Of a stretch of 64,000 nucleotides of DNA, positions 22,869 through 31,656 are shown piece by piece. The translations under genes and the position numbers were made by a program. The stretch comes from Amycolatopsis jiangsuensis (GTDB taxonomy: Bacteria; Actinomycetota; Actinomycetes; Mycobacteriales; Pseudonocardiaceae): contig NZ_JACHMG010000001.1 of assembly GCF_014204865.1 (NCBI RefSeq), positions 3,374,501 through 3,438,500 of the forward strand. Reading direction: 5' to 3'. Each line of letters begins with the position of its first letter. Within the stretch, counting starts at the first letter, position 1. The notes beneath the pieces were generated by a model, which was given only the letters and a program-made list of their open reading frames with translations, was not told the origin of the DNA and ran no database searches.

Positions 22869-23647
22869 ACCTGCACTCCGAGAAAGAACTTGAGGTAACG
22901 CTCGTCGACCTGGTGCAGGTCGAGCAGGACGAAGAAGTCCGCGACGCCGAAGTCCGCGTCGAGTGCCGGCGGGCCGTGCACCTTCGCACCGAGCCGCACG
23001 TAGCCCTTGATCAGCGGCGGCAAGATCGCCCGGTCGGGACGGGTGACGTCGTCGCACGCCCACGGATGCAGCGGCGAAACGCGGCGTGACTCGTCGGCGT
23101 AATGCTTGCTGCGCAAGACATCCCACACACCTGCGGCGTAGCTGCCGCCGTCACTCAGCGGCACCGAGGCGCAGCCGGCCAGATAGCGGTGCCCGGAAAG
23201 CAGCATGTACCGCGCGATTCCGGCCCACACCAGGCTTACGACGGCACCGCTGCGGTGCTCCGGGTGTACGCAAGACCGTCCGGTCTCCACGAGTGACGGG
23301 CGCAGGCTGTCGAGCGCGGTCAGATCGAATTCGCTGTCGGAATAAAGCTTTCCGGCCTGTGCGACACGGTCCGGCGGCAGCATCCGGTAACAGCCGACGA
23401 TCTCGCCGGTCCGGTCGTCACGGACCACGAGGTGGTCGCAGAACTCGTCGAAGTAGTCGACGTCCAGACCGGGGTGCGGGGAAGCGAGCCGCGCGCCCAT
23501 TTCCTCGGCGAACACCTGGTGCCGCAACCGCTGGGCGGCGAGCACTTCGTCATTGCCGTGTGCGACGAGAAGCGAGTACTTCGGCGCGTCCGCGGGGAGG
23601 TCGGCACCCGCCTGATCAGTGCTGACGAGGAGCTGTGACGACGTCAT
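22865..23647 (-). CDS. OlsB-like GNAT acyltransferase (ornithine-lipid type)
   Basis: The 260-residue protein resembles the acyl-homoserine-lactone-synthase/OlsB branch of GNAT enzymes: [45 protein letters not shown]. Family members transfer a 3-hydroxyacyl chain from ACP to ornithine or a related amine. ATG 23647 is chosen, with GTG 23653 as an alternative. It overlaps the PlsC/OlsA gene by 4 bp. The same pair exists as Rv3027c-Rv3026c in M. tuberculosis (recalled), where the product is not settled. Confidence 0.82.
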   Translation of the reverse strand: MTSSQLLVSTDQAGADLPADAPKYSLLVAHGNDEVLAAQRLRHQVFAEEMGARLASPHPGLDVDYFDEFCDHLVVRDDRTGEIVGCYRMLPPDRVAQAGKLYSDSEFDLTALDSLRPSLVETGRSCVHPEHRSGAVVSLVWAGIARYMLLSGHRYLAGCASVPLSDGGSYAAGVWDVLRSKHYADESRRVSPLHPWACDDVTRPDRAILPPLIKGYVRLGAKVHGPPALDADFGVADFFVLLDLHQVDERYLKFFLGVQV

Positions 23648-23793
23648 GGTCACAGGTGTACCCGCCGCCGGGAAACCGCGGAGAGTGCCAATCGATGACC
23701 GCTCAGTGCACTTTCAGTTAATTGCCGGTTCTCAGGCTTCTCTCAGGGTCGCGACGACCTCGGAACGCGCCGGAATTCCCAGATCCGGAAACG

Positions 23794-23834
23794 CCGGAGG
23801 CCGCCGCGTACGGCAGGTACGCGGCGGCCTCCGG
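23794..23834 (-). terminator. 18-bp perfect hairpin after etfA
   Basis: CCGGAGGCCGCCGCGTAC (23794-23811) and its exact complement (23817-23834) enclose a 5-nt loop, 12 bp past the etfA stop. It should end the etfB-etfA transcript. No long T-tract follows, which is common in high-GC actinomycetes. Confidence 0.8.
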
Positions 23835-23845
23835 AGCGGGAAACG

Positions 23846-24805
23846 TCAGCCCTTGCGCTTCTCGACCGCCTCGGTCAGCTGCGGCGCGACGTTGAACAGG
23901 TCGCCGACCACACCGAAGTCGGCGATCTCGAAGATCGGCGCCTCCGCGTCCTTGTTGACGGCGATGATCGTCTTCGACGTCTGCATGCCGGCCCGGTGCT
24001 GGATCGCGCCGGAGATGCCGAGCGCGATGTACAGCTGCGGCGACACCGTCTTACCGGTCTGCCCCACCTGGAACTGGGCCGGGTAGTAGCCGGAGTCGAC
24101 AGCCGCGCGCGAGGCGCCGACGGCCGCACCGAGCGAGTCGGCCAGCTTCTCCACGACGTCGAACTTGTCCGCCGAACCGACGCCACGGCCACCGGAGACG
24201 ACGATCGACGCCTCGGTCAGCTCCGGCCGGTCACCACCGACCACCGGCTCGATGCCGGTGACCTTGGCCGACTTCGCCGCGTCCTGCGCCGGGATTTCGA
24301 CGGTCTCCTCGGCGGCGGCGCCGTCCGCGGCCTCCGCCTCGACCGCACCGGGACGGACCGAGACGACCGGCACGCCCTTGGCGGCCTTCGACTTCACCGA
24401 GAACGCGCCACCGAAGATGGACTGGTCCACGGAACCGTCGGAGTTCACACCGACCGCGTCGTAGAGCAGACCGGACCCGAGACGGAACGCGACGCGCGCG
24501 GCCACCTCCTTGCCCTCGGCGCTGGCGGCGACGAGCACCGCGGCAGGCGAGGCCTGCTCAGCGAGCTTCGCCAGCACGTCGACCTTCGGGGTCACCAGGT
24601 AGCCGGTCGCGTCGTCGCCTTCGGCGACGTACACCTTGGCCGCACCGTGGCCGGCGAGCGCGTCCTTGGCCTTCGACGCGGTGCCGGCCGGGCCCACCAC
24701 GACGGCGGAGGGCTCACCCAGCGCGCGAGCGGCGGTCAGGAGCTCGAGCGTGACCTTCTTGACATCACCGTCGACGTGGTCGACGAGGACGAGTACTTCA
24801 GCCAT
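23846..24805 (-). CDS. etfA: Electron transfer flavoprotein alpha subunit
   Basis: The 319-residue EtfA has its C-terminal FAD domain clearly present ([20 protein letters not shown], then [20 protein letters not shown] and [19 protein letters not shown]). With EtfB it accepts electrons from acyl-CoA and other dehydrogenases and passes them to the respiratory chain. It lies 27 bp after etfB in one operon and is followed by a strong hairpin. Confidence 0.97.
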   Translation of the reverse strand: MAEVLVLVDHVDGDVKKVTLELLTAARALGEPSAVVVGPAGTASKAKDALAGHGAAKVYVAEGDDATGYLVTPKVDVLAKLAEQASPAAVLVAASAEGKEVAARVAFRLGSGLLYDAVGVNSDGSVDQSIFGGAFSVKSKAAKGVPVVSVRPGAVEAEAADGAAAEETVEIPAQDAAKSAKVTGIEPVVGGDRPELTEASIVVSGGRGVGSADKFDVVEKLADSLGAAVGASRAAVDSGYYPAQFQVGQTGKTVSPQLYIALGISGAIQHRAGMQTSKTIIAVNKDAEAPIFEIADFGVVGDLFNVAPQLTEAVEKRKG

Positions 24806-24832
24806 TTCCGGAATCCTCCTCGAAACCGTGTC

Positions 24833-25618
24833 TCAGATGAGCTTCTGCGCGACCAGGTACTCGGCGGCCCTGCCGCCGCCGTCGCCCTCGTCCTCGACCT
24901 TCTCGCCCGCGGTGCGCGGCGGCTTCGGCGAGGATTCGACGACGGCCGACCAGGCGTTGCCGAGTCCGACCTCGCCCGCGTCGATGCCCAGGTCGGCGAC
25001 CGTCAGCGTCTCGACCGGCTTCTTCTTCGCGGCCATGATGCCCTTGAACGACGGGTAGCGCGGCTCGTTGATCTTCTCGCTGACGCTGACCAGCGCCGGC
25101 AGATTCGCCTCGAGGTGGGTGATGCCGTCCTCGGTCTCGCGGTCGGCCTTCACGTTCGAGCCCTCGACAGTCAGCTCACGCACGTAGGTCAGCTGCGGCA
25201 GGCCCAGCAGTTCGGCGACGATCGCGGGCACCGCGGCACCCCGGCCGTCGGACGCCTCGTTGCCGGCGATGACCAGGTCGTAGCTCTCGACCTTGCCGAC
25301 GGCGGCCGCGAGCACCTTGGCGGTGGCGATCGCGTCGGAGCCGTGCAGCGCCTCGTCCGAGACGTGGATCGCCTTGTCGGCGCCCATCGAGAGAGCCTTG
25401 CGGATGGCGTCGGTCGCGCGGTCCGGGCCGACCGAGATCACGGTGACCTCACCCTCGCCGGCTTCCTTGATCTTGAGCGCTTCCTCGACAGCCTTCTCGT
25501 TGATCTCGTCGAGCACGGCGTCGGCGGATTCGCGGTCAAGCGTGTTGTCGGAACCGGAGAGCTTCCGCTCCGAGTAAGTGTCCGGTACCTGCTTGACCAG
25601 GACAACGATGTTCGTCAT
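24833..25618 (-). CDS. etfB: Electron transfer flavoprotein beta subunit
   Basis: The 261-residue EtfB begins MTNIVVLVKQVPDTYSERKL. The adenine-nucleotide-binding signature region is present (VESYDLVIAGNEASDGRG, then AVPAIVAELLGLPQLTYV). It forms the AMP/FAD-binding heterodimer with EtfA. ATG 25618 is used because the open frame beyond it to 25744 is not conserved-looking. The operon promoter lies at about 25640-25740 and holds a near-palindrome. Confidence 0.97.
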   Translation of the reverse strand: MTNIVVLVKQVPDTYSERKLSGSDNTLDRESADAVLDEINEKAVEEALKIKEAGEGEVTVISVGPDRATDAIRKALSMGADKAIHVSDEALHGSDAIATAKVLAAAVGKVESYDLVIAGNEASDGRGAAVPAIVAELLGLPQLTYVRELTVEGSNVKADRETEDGITHLEANLPALVSVSEKINEPRYPSFKGIMAAKKKPVETLTVADLGIDAGEVGLGNAWSAVVESSPKPPRTAGEKVEDEGDGGGRAAEYLVAQKLI

Positions 25619-25671
25619 GGGTCTTCTTCGACCTCCCGGTAGGGGCCGGCTCTCGGCCGCGGGACAGTGCT

Positions 25672-25685
25672 CTACTGGCCGGTAG
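25672..25685. promoter_or_regulatory. Near-palindrome in the etfB promoter region
   Basis: CTACTGGCCGGTAG is symmetric except for the T/G pair, and TAGATT follows on its right. It lies about 55 bp upstream of the etfB start. A TetR-type repressor site controlling etfBA is a guess from its size and symmetry. Confidence 0.35.
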
Positions 25686-25861
25686 ATTAGGGGCATTCCG
25701 GCGCCAGGACCCGCCGAGGTGACGGCATTCACCTGGATGTGCAATCTATTGGGACCATCGTCCTGGTATTCGGTCGGTTAGCCCGTCCAGACGACCTCTC
25801 GCCCGATCGGAGGAACAGCCGCCTACTGCCAGTAGGCCGTCAGGCATTAACCTCCGAAAGC

Positions 25862-26701
25862 ATGTCCGCGCACATCGCCGTAGTCACCGACTCGACCTCG
25901 TGCTTGCCCGCGCATCTCGCCACCCAGTGGAGAATCGGCGTCGTGCAGGTCCAGCTCCAGGTCGGAGACCAGACGGACGACGAGCACCGCTTCGACCGTG
26001 GTCGGCTCGTCGAGGCCATGAAAGCCGGCACACCCGTGTCGACGGCTCCTCCCGATCCCGGTGCCTTCTTCTGGACATATCAGGACGCGGCGTCCGCAGG
26101 CGCGTCCGCGATCGTCAGCCTGCACATCTCCGGGCGGCTGTCGGACACCGTGCAATCCGCCCGTGAGGCAGCGCAGCAGGTCCGGATCCCGGTGCACATC
26201 CTCGACAGCGGCACGTCCAGCATGAGCCTCGGTTTCGCCGCGGTTTCCGCCGCGCGCGTGGCCGGCGCCGGCGGTCAGCTCATCCGGGTGCTCGACGCCG
26301 CGGAACGACGCGTCCGCGCGTCCACCGAACTGATCTACGTGGACACCCTCGAATACTTACGGCGGTCGGGACGGATCGGTGCCGCCCAGTCGATGCTGGG
26401 CAGTGCCCTCTCGATCAAGCCGTTGCTCACCGTCCGCAACGGCGAGGTGAGCCCGCTCGCCCGCGTTCCGGGCACCAAACGAGCGATGAACCGGCTCGTG
26501 GACCTCGCCGCGAAAGCCGCCGGGGACCAGCAGGTCGATCTCGCCGTGACACGCTTCGGCTCGGACGAGCGCGAAGTGGTCCGGCGGCTGAAGGAACGTA
26601 TCCCCGGAGCGGGTGACGTCCTCGTCGGCGATGCGAGCACCGTGATCGGCGCACACGTCGGCCCCGGCGCGCTGAGCATCACGGTGTCGCCGGTGAACTG
26701 A
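25862..26701 (+). CDS. DegV-family fatty-acid-binding protein
   Basis: The 279-residue protein opens MSAHIAVVTDSTSCLP, the DegV motif whose Ser/Thr residues hold the fatty-acid carboxylate. Later family motifs are seen: LHISGRLSDTVQSAR, DSGTSSMSLGF, LEYLRRSGRIGAAQS and the C-terminal GPGALSITV. DegV/FakB proteins present fatty acids to a kinase or carry them. No fakA neighbour is visible. It is convergent with the next gene, overlapping its 3' end by 23 bp. Confidence 0.93.
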   Translation: MSAHIAVVTDSTSCLPAHLATQWRIGVVQVQLQVGDQTDDEHRFDRGRLVEAMKAGTPVSTAPPDPGAFFWTYQDAASAGASAIVSLHISGRLSDTVQSAREAAQQVRIPVHILDSGTSSMSLGFAAVSAARVAGAGGQLIRVLDAAERRVRASTELIYVDTLEYLRRSGRIGAAQSMLGSALSIKPLLTVRNGEVSPLARVPGTKRAMNRLVDLAAKAAGDQQVDLAVTRFGSDEREVVRRLKERIPGAGDVLVGDASTVIGAHVGPGALSITVSPVN

Positions 26702-27110
26702 CCTCCTCGCGTCGCCCCGGCAGGACGAGCGTCGCGAGTGGGACCACCACGGTCAACGCGAGCGTCACCACGATGAGCACCTGGTCGGCCACCGGGAAGT
26801 GCGCCAGGTGACCGAGGTGGTAGCCGATGTGCGGGACGGAGAACAGCAGCGCCGCGATTGACGCCATCCGGGCGACGGCTGTGGTACCGATCACGGCGGC
26901 GCCGATCAGCACCGCGGTGAGCGCCAGGCTGAGGCTCCCGAAGTCGCGGATCAGGTGTTCGTTGAAGGGGCCGTCCATCGCCACCCATCCGCTCCGGAAG
27001 CCGGGAAAGACCAGGTAGAAGCCCATCGGGATGGCTGTTGCCCAGATTCCTTGCACCGCTTCGGCGAGCCCGAACAGGATCAGGAGGACGCGCGTGATTG
27101 TCCGTTGCAT
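26679..27110 (-). CDS. Four-helix membrane protein of unknown function
   Basis: The 143-residue protein begins MQRTITRVLLILFGLAEAVQ and has four hydrophobic segments (about 5-25, 57-80, 83-100, 108-132) joined by short loops, with HIGYHLGHLAHF between the third and fourth. It is an integral membrane protein; I do not recognise the family. The 3' end overlaps degV by 23 bp. The methyltransferase gene starts divergently 52 bp from its start. Confidence 0.7.
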   Translation of the reverse strand: MQRTITRVLLILFGLAEAVQGIWATAIPMGFYLVFPGFRSGWVAMDGPFNEHLIRDFGSLSLALTAVLIGAAVIGTTAVARMASIAALLFSVPHIGYHLGHLAHFPVADQVLIVVTLALTVVVPLATLVLPGRREEVSSPATP

Positions 27111-27161
27111 GCAGCGGGAACGAGACGGGCGGACCGGATGTGACGCGCTAGGGTCGCGCAG

Positions 27162-27935
27162 GTGACCAACGCAGCCACCCGGGCCGAGGCACTGCACCTC
27201 ACCGGCGAACGAACCGCCCCCGGAATCCCCGAGGAGAACTACTGGTTCCGCCGGCACGAGGCCGCGTATCTGACTCTGCTCCCCCACTGTATCGGTGCGA
27301 CGGTGCTGGAGGCCGGTTGCGGTGAGGGTTACGGCGCGGGCCTCCTCGCCCGGCAAGCACACCGGGTGCTCGCGTTGGACTACGACCTGCCGACCACGGA
27401 ACACGTTTCCCGCCGGTACCCGGAAGTCGCCGTGTCGCGGGCGAACCTCGCTTTCCTTCCGGTGCGTGACGGCGCCGTCGACGTGGTGGCGAACTTCCAG
27501 GTCATCGAGCACCTCTGGGACCAGGACGGCTTCCTCGCCGAGTGCCACCGCGTCCTGCGACCGGGCGGTAAACTGCTGGTCACGACGCCGAACCGGCTGA
27601 CCTTCACCCCGGACAGCGACGTGCCACTGAACCCGTTCCACACCCGCGAGCTGGCACCGTCCGAATTGGACGAGTTGCTGCTTGTCGCGGGGTTCGCCGT
27701 CGAGTCGCTGCACGGCCTGCATCACGCGGAAAGCCTGCGTACGGTGGAAGGCCGGCACGGGGGTTCGATCATCGAAGCTCAGCTGGCCGTCGTAATGGGC
27801 TCCCTGCCAGGCCAGGCGACGTGGCCGGAGGAGCTGCTCGCCGACGTCGCCGCGATCCGCGCGGACGACTTCACCGTGCACGACAGGGACCTTGACGCCA
27901 GCCTCGACCTCGTCGCCGTGGCGGTGCGCCCGTGA
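27162..27935 (+). CDS. Class I SAM-dependent methyltransferase of a methylglucose-polysaccharide-type locus
   Basis: The 257-residue protein has the Rossmann SAM motif VLEAGCGEGYGAGLLA, acidic ALDYDL after it, and QVIEHLWDQDGFLAEC. It overlaps the next gene (GH57) by 4 bp, and a GT4 glycosyltransferase lies further down. In M. tuberculosis the corresponding Rv3030-Rv3031-Rv3032 set is linked to cytoplasmic 6-O-methylglucose lipopolysaccharide. O-methylation of a sugar here is inferred from that context. GTG 27162 has only a weak ribosome-binding site. Confidence 0.85.
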   Translation: MTNAATRAEALHLTGERTAPGIPEENYWFRRHEAAYLTLLPHCIGATVLEAGCGEGYGAGLLARQAHRVLALDYDLPTTEHVSRRYPEVAVSRANLAFLPVRDGAVDVVANFQVIEHLWDQDGFLAECHRVLRPGGKLLVTTPNRLTFTPDSDVPLNPFHTRELAPSELDELLLVAGFAVESLHGLHHAESLRTVEGRHGGSIIEAQLAVVMGSLPGQATWPEELLADVAAIRADDFTVHDRDLDASLDLVAVAVRP

Positions 27936-29461
27936 GCGCGCGTCAGCCCGAATACGAAGGCACGTTCTGCCTTGCCCTGCACAGTCACCTGCCGTGGCTG
28001 CCGCACCACGGCAGCTGGCCGGTCGGTGAAGAATGGCTCTATCAGGCGTGGACTCATTCGTACCTTCCGGTCGTCGACCTGTTGCGCCGCTTCGCCGACG
28101 AGGGACGTCGCGACGTTCTCTCCCTTGGCGTGACACCGGTTCTCGCGGCGCAACTGGACGACCCCTACGCGATCCGCGCCTGTCACGACTGGCTGGGCCA
28201 CTGGCAGCTGCGCGGCCGCCATGCGTCGACGCTCTGGGGCGGCGACCCGCTGCTGCGCGACCTGGCCGCCGCGGAGCACCAGACCGCGCTTCGCGCTACC
28301 GAAGAGCTGGAAACCCGGTGGCGAAACGGCTTTTCGCCGATTCTTCGCTCCCTTGTGGACAGTGGAACGATCGAGCTGCTCGGCGGGCCACTGGCCCATC
28401 CCTTTCAGCCGTTGCTGGACGAGCACGTACGGCGGTTCGCGTTGCAGGCGGGACTGGAGGACACGGCGTTGCGTCTCGGCCGCGCTCCGGAAGGCATCTG
28501 GGCGCCGGAATGTGGTTACGCACCGGGGATCGAACGGGACTATCGCGACGCCGGCGTGCGACGATTCCTGGTCGACGGTCCGTCCCTGCGTGGGGACACC
28601 TCGTCCGCGCACCCGGTCGGCGAGTCGGACGTCGTCTGTTTCGGCCGTGATCTCGATGTCACGTACCGGGTCTGGTCGCCGAAGGCCGGCTACCCGGGGC
28701 ATTCGGCGTACCGGGATTTCCACACGTGGGCGCACGAAGTCGGGCTCAAGGCATCGCGCGTGACCGGCAAGACGGTGCCGCCGCAGGACAAAGCGCCGTA
28801 CGACCCTTCGCTGGCCGCGAACGTCCTGGGTCTTCATGTCAAGGATTTCGTGGACACAGTCGTCACGCGGCTGCGTTCGCTCCGTGAACAGCACGGCCGG
28901 CCGTCTCTGGTCGTGGCGGCCTATGACACGGAGTTGTTCGGACACTGGTGGCACGAAGGTCCCGCATGGCTCGAAGGAATTCTGCGCGCGCTTCCTGAGG
29001 CAGGCGTGCGGGTGACCACGCTGCGTGGCGCGCTGGAGGCGGGGCATCTCGGTCCGCCGGTGGACCTGCCGGCGTCGTCGTGGGGTTCGGGGAAGGACTG
29101 GCGCGTCTGGGACGGCGAGCAGGTCGCGGACATGGTGCGGGACAACGCCGCATTGCAGACCCGGCTCCTGAACCTCGCCGACCGTTGCCAGGGGACCGCT
29201 CGTGACGCCGTCGCCGACCAGGCCGTCGCGGAAGCGATGCTGGCCCTGTCCAGCGACTGGGCGTTCATGGTCACGAAGGATTCTGCCGCTGACTACGCGC
29301 GCCGGCGTGCCGCCGTGCACACCGAGCGCTTCGACACACTGGCCGGCTTGCTCGACCGCGGCGACCGGACCCGCGCGCTGGCCCTCGCCGACGAATACCG
29401 CCGGGCCGACGGCCCGTTCGGCCATCTGGACGCTCGCGCCCTGCGGCGTCCGCACGCCTGA
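27932..29461 (+). CDS. GH57 family 1,4-alpha-glucan branching enzyme-like protein
   Basis: The 509-residue protein shows the five conserved GH57 regions: HSHLPWL, GGPLAHPFQP, IWAPECGY (catalytic Glu), AAYDTELFGHWWHEG (catalytic Asp) and SSWGSGKDWRVW. The C-terminal helical DUF1957 part follows. It should form alpha-1,6 branches in an alpha-1,4 glucan in the cytoplasm. It is coupled by a 4-bp overlap to the upstream methyltransferase and is the likely Rv3031 counterpart. Confidence 0.92.
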   Translation: MSARQPEYEGTFCLALHSHLPWLPHHGSWPVGEEWLYQAWTHSYLPVVDLLRRFADEGRRDVLSLGVTPVLAAQLDDPYAIRACHDWLGHWQLRGRHASTLWGGDPLLRDLAAAEHQTALRATEELETRWRNGFSPILRSLVDSGTIELLGGPLAHPFQPLLDEHVRRFALQAGLEDTALRLGRAPEGIWAPECGYAPGIERDYRDAGVRRFLVDGPSLRGDTSSAHPVGESDVVCFGRDLDVTYRVWSPKAGYPGHSAYRDFHTWAHEVGLKASRVTGKTVPPQDKAPYDPSLAANVLGLHVKDFVDTVVTRLRSLREQHGRPSLVVAAYDTELFGHWWHEGPAWLEGILRALPEAGVRVTTLRGALEAGHLGPPVDLPASSWGSGKDWRVWDGEQVADMVRDNAALQTRLLNLADRCQGTARDAVADQAVAEAMLALSSDWAFMVTKDSAADYARRRAAVHTERFDTLAGLLDRGDRTRALALADEYRRADGPFGHLDARALRRPHA

Positions 29462-29481
29462 CACTGTGGAAGGAACCTGAC

Positions 29482-29973
29482 ATGGGTATCCGCGAACTGC
29501 CGTTGAAGACCCTGGCCGGCGAGGACACGACCCTCGACGGCCCGCTGGCCGGCAAGACGCTACTGCTGGTCAACGTAGCGTCGAAGTGCGGCTTGACCCC
29601 TCAGTACTCGGGACTGGAGCGTCTGCAGGAACGCTACGGAGACAAGGGCTTCTCGGTCGTCGGCTTTCCGTGCAACCAGTTCGCCGGCCAGGAACCCGGG
29701 ACGGCGGAGGAGATCCAGACCTTCTGCTCCACGACCTACGGTGTCTCCTTCCCGCTGTTCGAGAAGCTGGAAGTCAACGGCGAGGGCCGGCACCCGCTCT
29801 ACGCCACCCTCACCGAGAGTCTCGACAGCAACGGCGAAGCCGGCGACGTGCAGTGGAACTTCGAGAAGTTCCTGATCAGCCCGTCCGGGGAGGTACTCGG
29901 CCGTTTCCGCCCCCGCACCGACCCCGAGGATGAGACCGTGGTGAAGGCCGTCGAAGCCGCGTTGCCGTCCTGA
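29482..29973 (+). CDS. Cysteine-type glutathione peroxidase family protein
   Basis: The 163-residue thioredoxin-fold peroxidase has the peroxidatic Cys in NVASKCGLTPQYSGLE, resolving-region Cys in FPCNQFAGQEPG, and conserved Trp/Asn in VQWNFEKFLI. It reduces hydroperoxides with thioredoxin or mycoredoxin rather than glutathione in most actinobacteria. GGAAGGA precedes ATG 29482. It lies 20 bp after the GH57 gene and is followed by a 10-bp hairpin. It has no obvious role in polysaccharide synthesis. Confidence 0.95.
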   Translation: MGIRELPLKTLAGEDTTLDGPLAGKTLLLVNVASKCGLTPQYSGLERLQERYGDKGFSVVGFPCNQFAGQEPGTAEEIQTFCSTTYGVSFPLFEKLEVNGEGRHPLYATLTESLDSNGEAGDVQWNFEKFLISPSGEVLGRFRPRTDPEDETVVKAVEAALPS

Positions 29974-29984
29974 CCTGATCCCGC

Positions 29985-30014
29985 GGCGGGCCGCTCGCTA
30001 ACCTGCGGCCCGCC
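29985..30014 (+). terminator. Hairpin after the peroxidase gene
   Basis: GGCGGGCCGC and its exact complement GCGGCCCGCC enclose a 10-nt loop, starting 12 bp past the stop and followed by TTGTG. It should end the methyltransferase-GH57-peroxidase transcript. Confidence 0.75.
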
Positions 30015-30071
30015 TTGTGGGCAGTAGGTGTTCGGCCGCCCAGTTCAGCCAGCACCAGCTCGCAGTCCGCT

Positions 30072-30292
30072 GTCGCCGCTCAGTGGCGACCCGAGCTCAC
30101 CACCCTGCGGGCTCAACCGGCGTCAGCGCAGTCGCCGTTGCTTCGCAACGGCGACACGAGCCCACCAGCGTGCGGGCTCAACCGGCGTCATCCCACACCA
30201 CCGTCACCTCCCAGCGGCAACGGCAACAGCGCGCTCGCCGGCGTCGATTCTGCCGTTACCATCGCGCGTCCACTGTTGCCGCTCGCTGGCGA
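30072..30292. repeat. Cluster of GTYGCC-7 nt-GGCRAC palindromes in a 386-bp gap
   Basis: Members: 30072-30090 (loop GCTCAGT), 30131-30155 (extended perfect 11-bp arms GTCGCCGTTGC, loop TTC), 30203-30221 (GTCACC arm, one mismatch) and 30274-30292 (GTTGCC arm, loop GCTCGCT). Between the first two, a segment including TGCGGGCTCAACCGGCGTCA is directly repeated. No gene is visible between the peroxidase and the glycosyltransferase. Confidence 0.8.
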
Positions 30293-30359
30293 CACCGGGC
30301 TGACCAGCATCGATCGGGCAGGACGCTGCACGTAAGCGACTGGCGAGTAACCTCTGGCC

Positions 30360-31613
30360 ATGCGCGTGCTGATGTTGTCGTGGGAATATCCGCCGGTCGT
30401 CATCGGCGGGCTGGCCCGGCACGTGCACGCGTTGGCCCGGCACCTCGCCGGACAGGGCCACGAGGTGGTCGTCTTGTGCCGGCATACCGCGGGTACCGAC
30501 GCCTCGACCCACCCCCGCAGCGACCGCGTCGTCGATGGCGTGCGGATTGTCCGGGTCGCCGAGGACCCCATGCACCTCACATTCGAGCAAGACCTCGTGG
30601 CGTGGACGCTGGCGATGGGGCACGCCATGGTGCGCGCGGCGCACGACCTCTTGCGCAGCTGGCAGCCCGACGTCGTGCACGCGCACGACTGGCTCGTGAC
30701 GCACCCCGCCATCGCCGTCGCCGAGGCAGCGCACGTTCCGCTCGTCGGCACGATCCACGCGACCGAGGCGGGCCGGCACTCCGGCTGGCTGTCGCATCCG
30801 CTGAATCAGCAAGTGCACTCGGTCGAGTGGTGGCTGGCCAACCGGGCCGATGCGGTGATCACCTGTTCTCAGGCCATGCGCAGGGAAGTGGGTCACCTGT
30901 TCGAGATTGATGCCGCCGAGGTCACGGTCATCCACAACGGCATCGAAGAGCGCAGCTGGCGAGTCACGGCCGGTGAAGTGGCGAGCATGCGCGAACGTCA
31001 CAGCCCGGCCGGCGCCCCGTTCCTGCTGTTCTTCGGACGGCTCGAATGGGAAAAGGGCGTGCAGGATCTTCTGGCCGCGCTCCCCCGCATCCGCCGCCGG
31101 TTCCCGGGGACGCGAGTGGTCGTTGCCGGAAAAGGGCGACACCACGACGAGCTGGTGGCGCAGGCCCGCAAGCTGCGGATTCGCCGCGCGGTGGACTTCG
31201 TCGGGCATCTGCCTGACCGGGAACTGCGCGCGTTGCTCGCCGCGGCCGACGCCGTGGTGCTGCCGAGCCGCTATGAACCGTTCGGCATCGTCGCGCTCGA
31301 AGCGGCCGCCGCGAAAGCACCGCTGGTGGCCTCGACAGCCGGCGGCCTGGGCGAGGTCGTCGTGGACGGCGAGACCGGCCTGGCCTTCGAACCGGGCGAC
31401 GTCGCCGGTTTGACCCAGGCGGTCACCGCAGTGCTGGATGACACCGTGGCGGCAACTCGCCGAGCGCGGACCGCGCAGTCCCGCCTCGCCGCGGACTTCG
31501 ACTGGGGCCGGATCGCCGAAGAGACCGTCGAGGTCTACCGCCGGGCGCGAATCAGTGAGCCGGTGGAACTGGGGCGGCCCAAGATCGCAACCGGCAACGC
31601 CTTCGAACTGTGA
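30360..31613 (+). CDS. GT4-family glycosyltransferase (Rv3032-like alpha-1,4-glucosyltransferase)
   Basis: The 417-residue GT-B enzyme has the N-terminal Gly-rich start MRVLMLSWEYPPVVIGGLAR, then FFGRLEWEKGVQDLL. The E-x7-E nucleotide-sugar motif is in EPFGIVALE, followed by AGGLGEVVVDGETGL. It should extend an alpha-1,4 glucan from an activated glucose donor. It follows the methyltransferase and GH57 genes after a peroxidase and a palindrome cluster, so it probably has its own promoter. The polysaccharide product is inferred. Confidence 0.92.
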   Translation: MRVLMLSWEYPPVVIGGLARHVHALARHLAGQGHEVVVLCRHTAGTDASTHPRSDRVVDGVRIVRVAEDPMHLTFEQDLVAWTLAMGHAMVRAAHDLLRSWQPDVVHAHDWLVTHPAIAVAEAAHVPLVGTIHATEAGRHSGWLSHPLNQQVHSVEWWLANRADAVITCSQAMRREVGHLFEIDAAEVTVIHNGIEERSWRVTAGEVASMRERHSPAGAPFLLFFGRLEWEKGVQDLLAALPRIRRRFPGTRVVVAGKGRHHDELVAQARKLRIRRAVDFVGHLPDRELRALLAAADAVVLPSRYEPFGIVALEAAAAKAPLVASTAGGLGEVVVDGETGLAFEPGDVAGLTQAVTAVLDDTVAATRRARTAQSRLAADFDWGRIAEETVEVYRRARISEPVELGRPKIATGNAFEL

Positions 31614-31656
31614 CCGGCTGAGCGGCCGGCAGCGAACCTTCCCGGCGCCTTCGCCG

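Noticed and set aside
23996..25642. 548-codon open frame on the + strand
   Set aside because: It is the antisense shadow of etfA and etfB, which are clear; composition is rich in Asp, Arg and Gly with no domain.
27779..29464. 561-codon open frame on the minus strand
   Set aside because: It is antisense to the GH57 gene with all its catalytic motifs.
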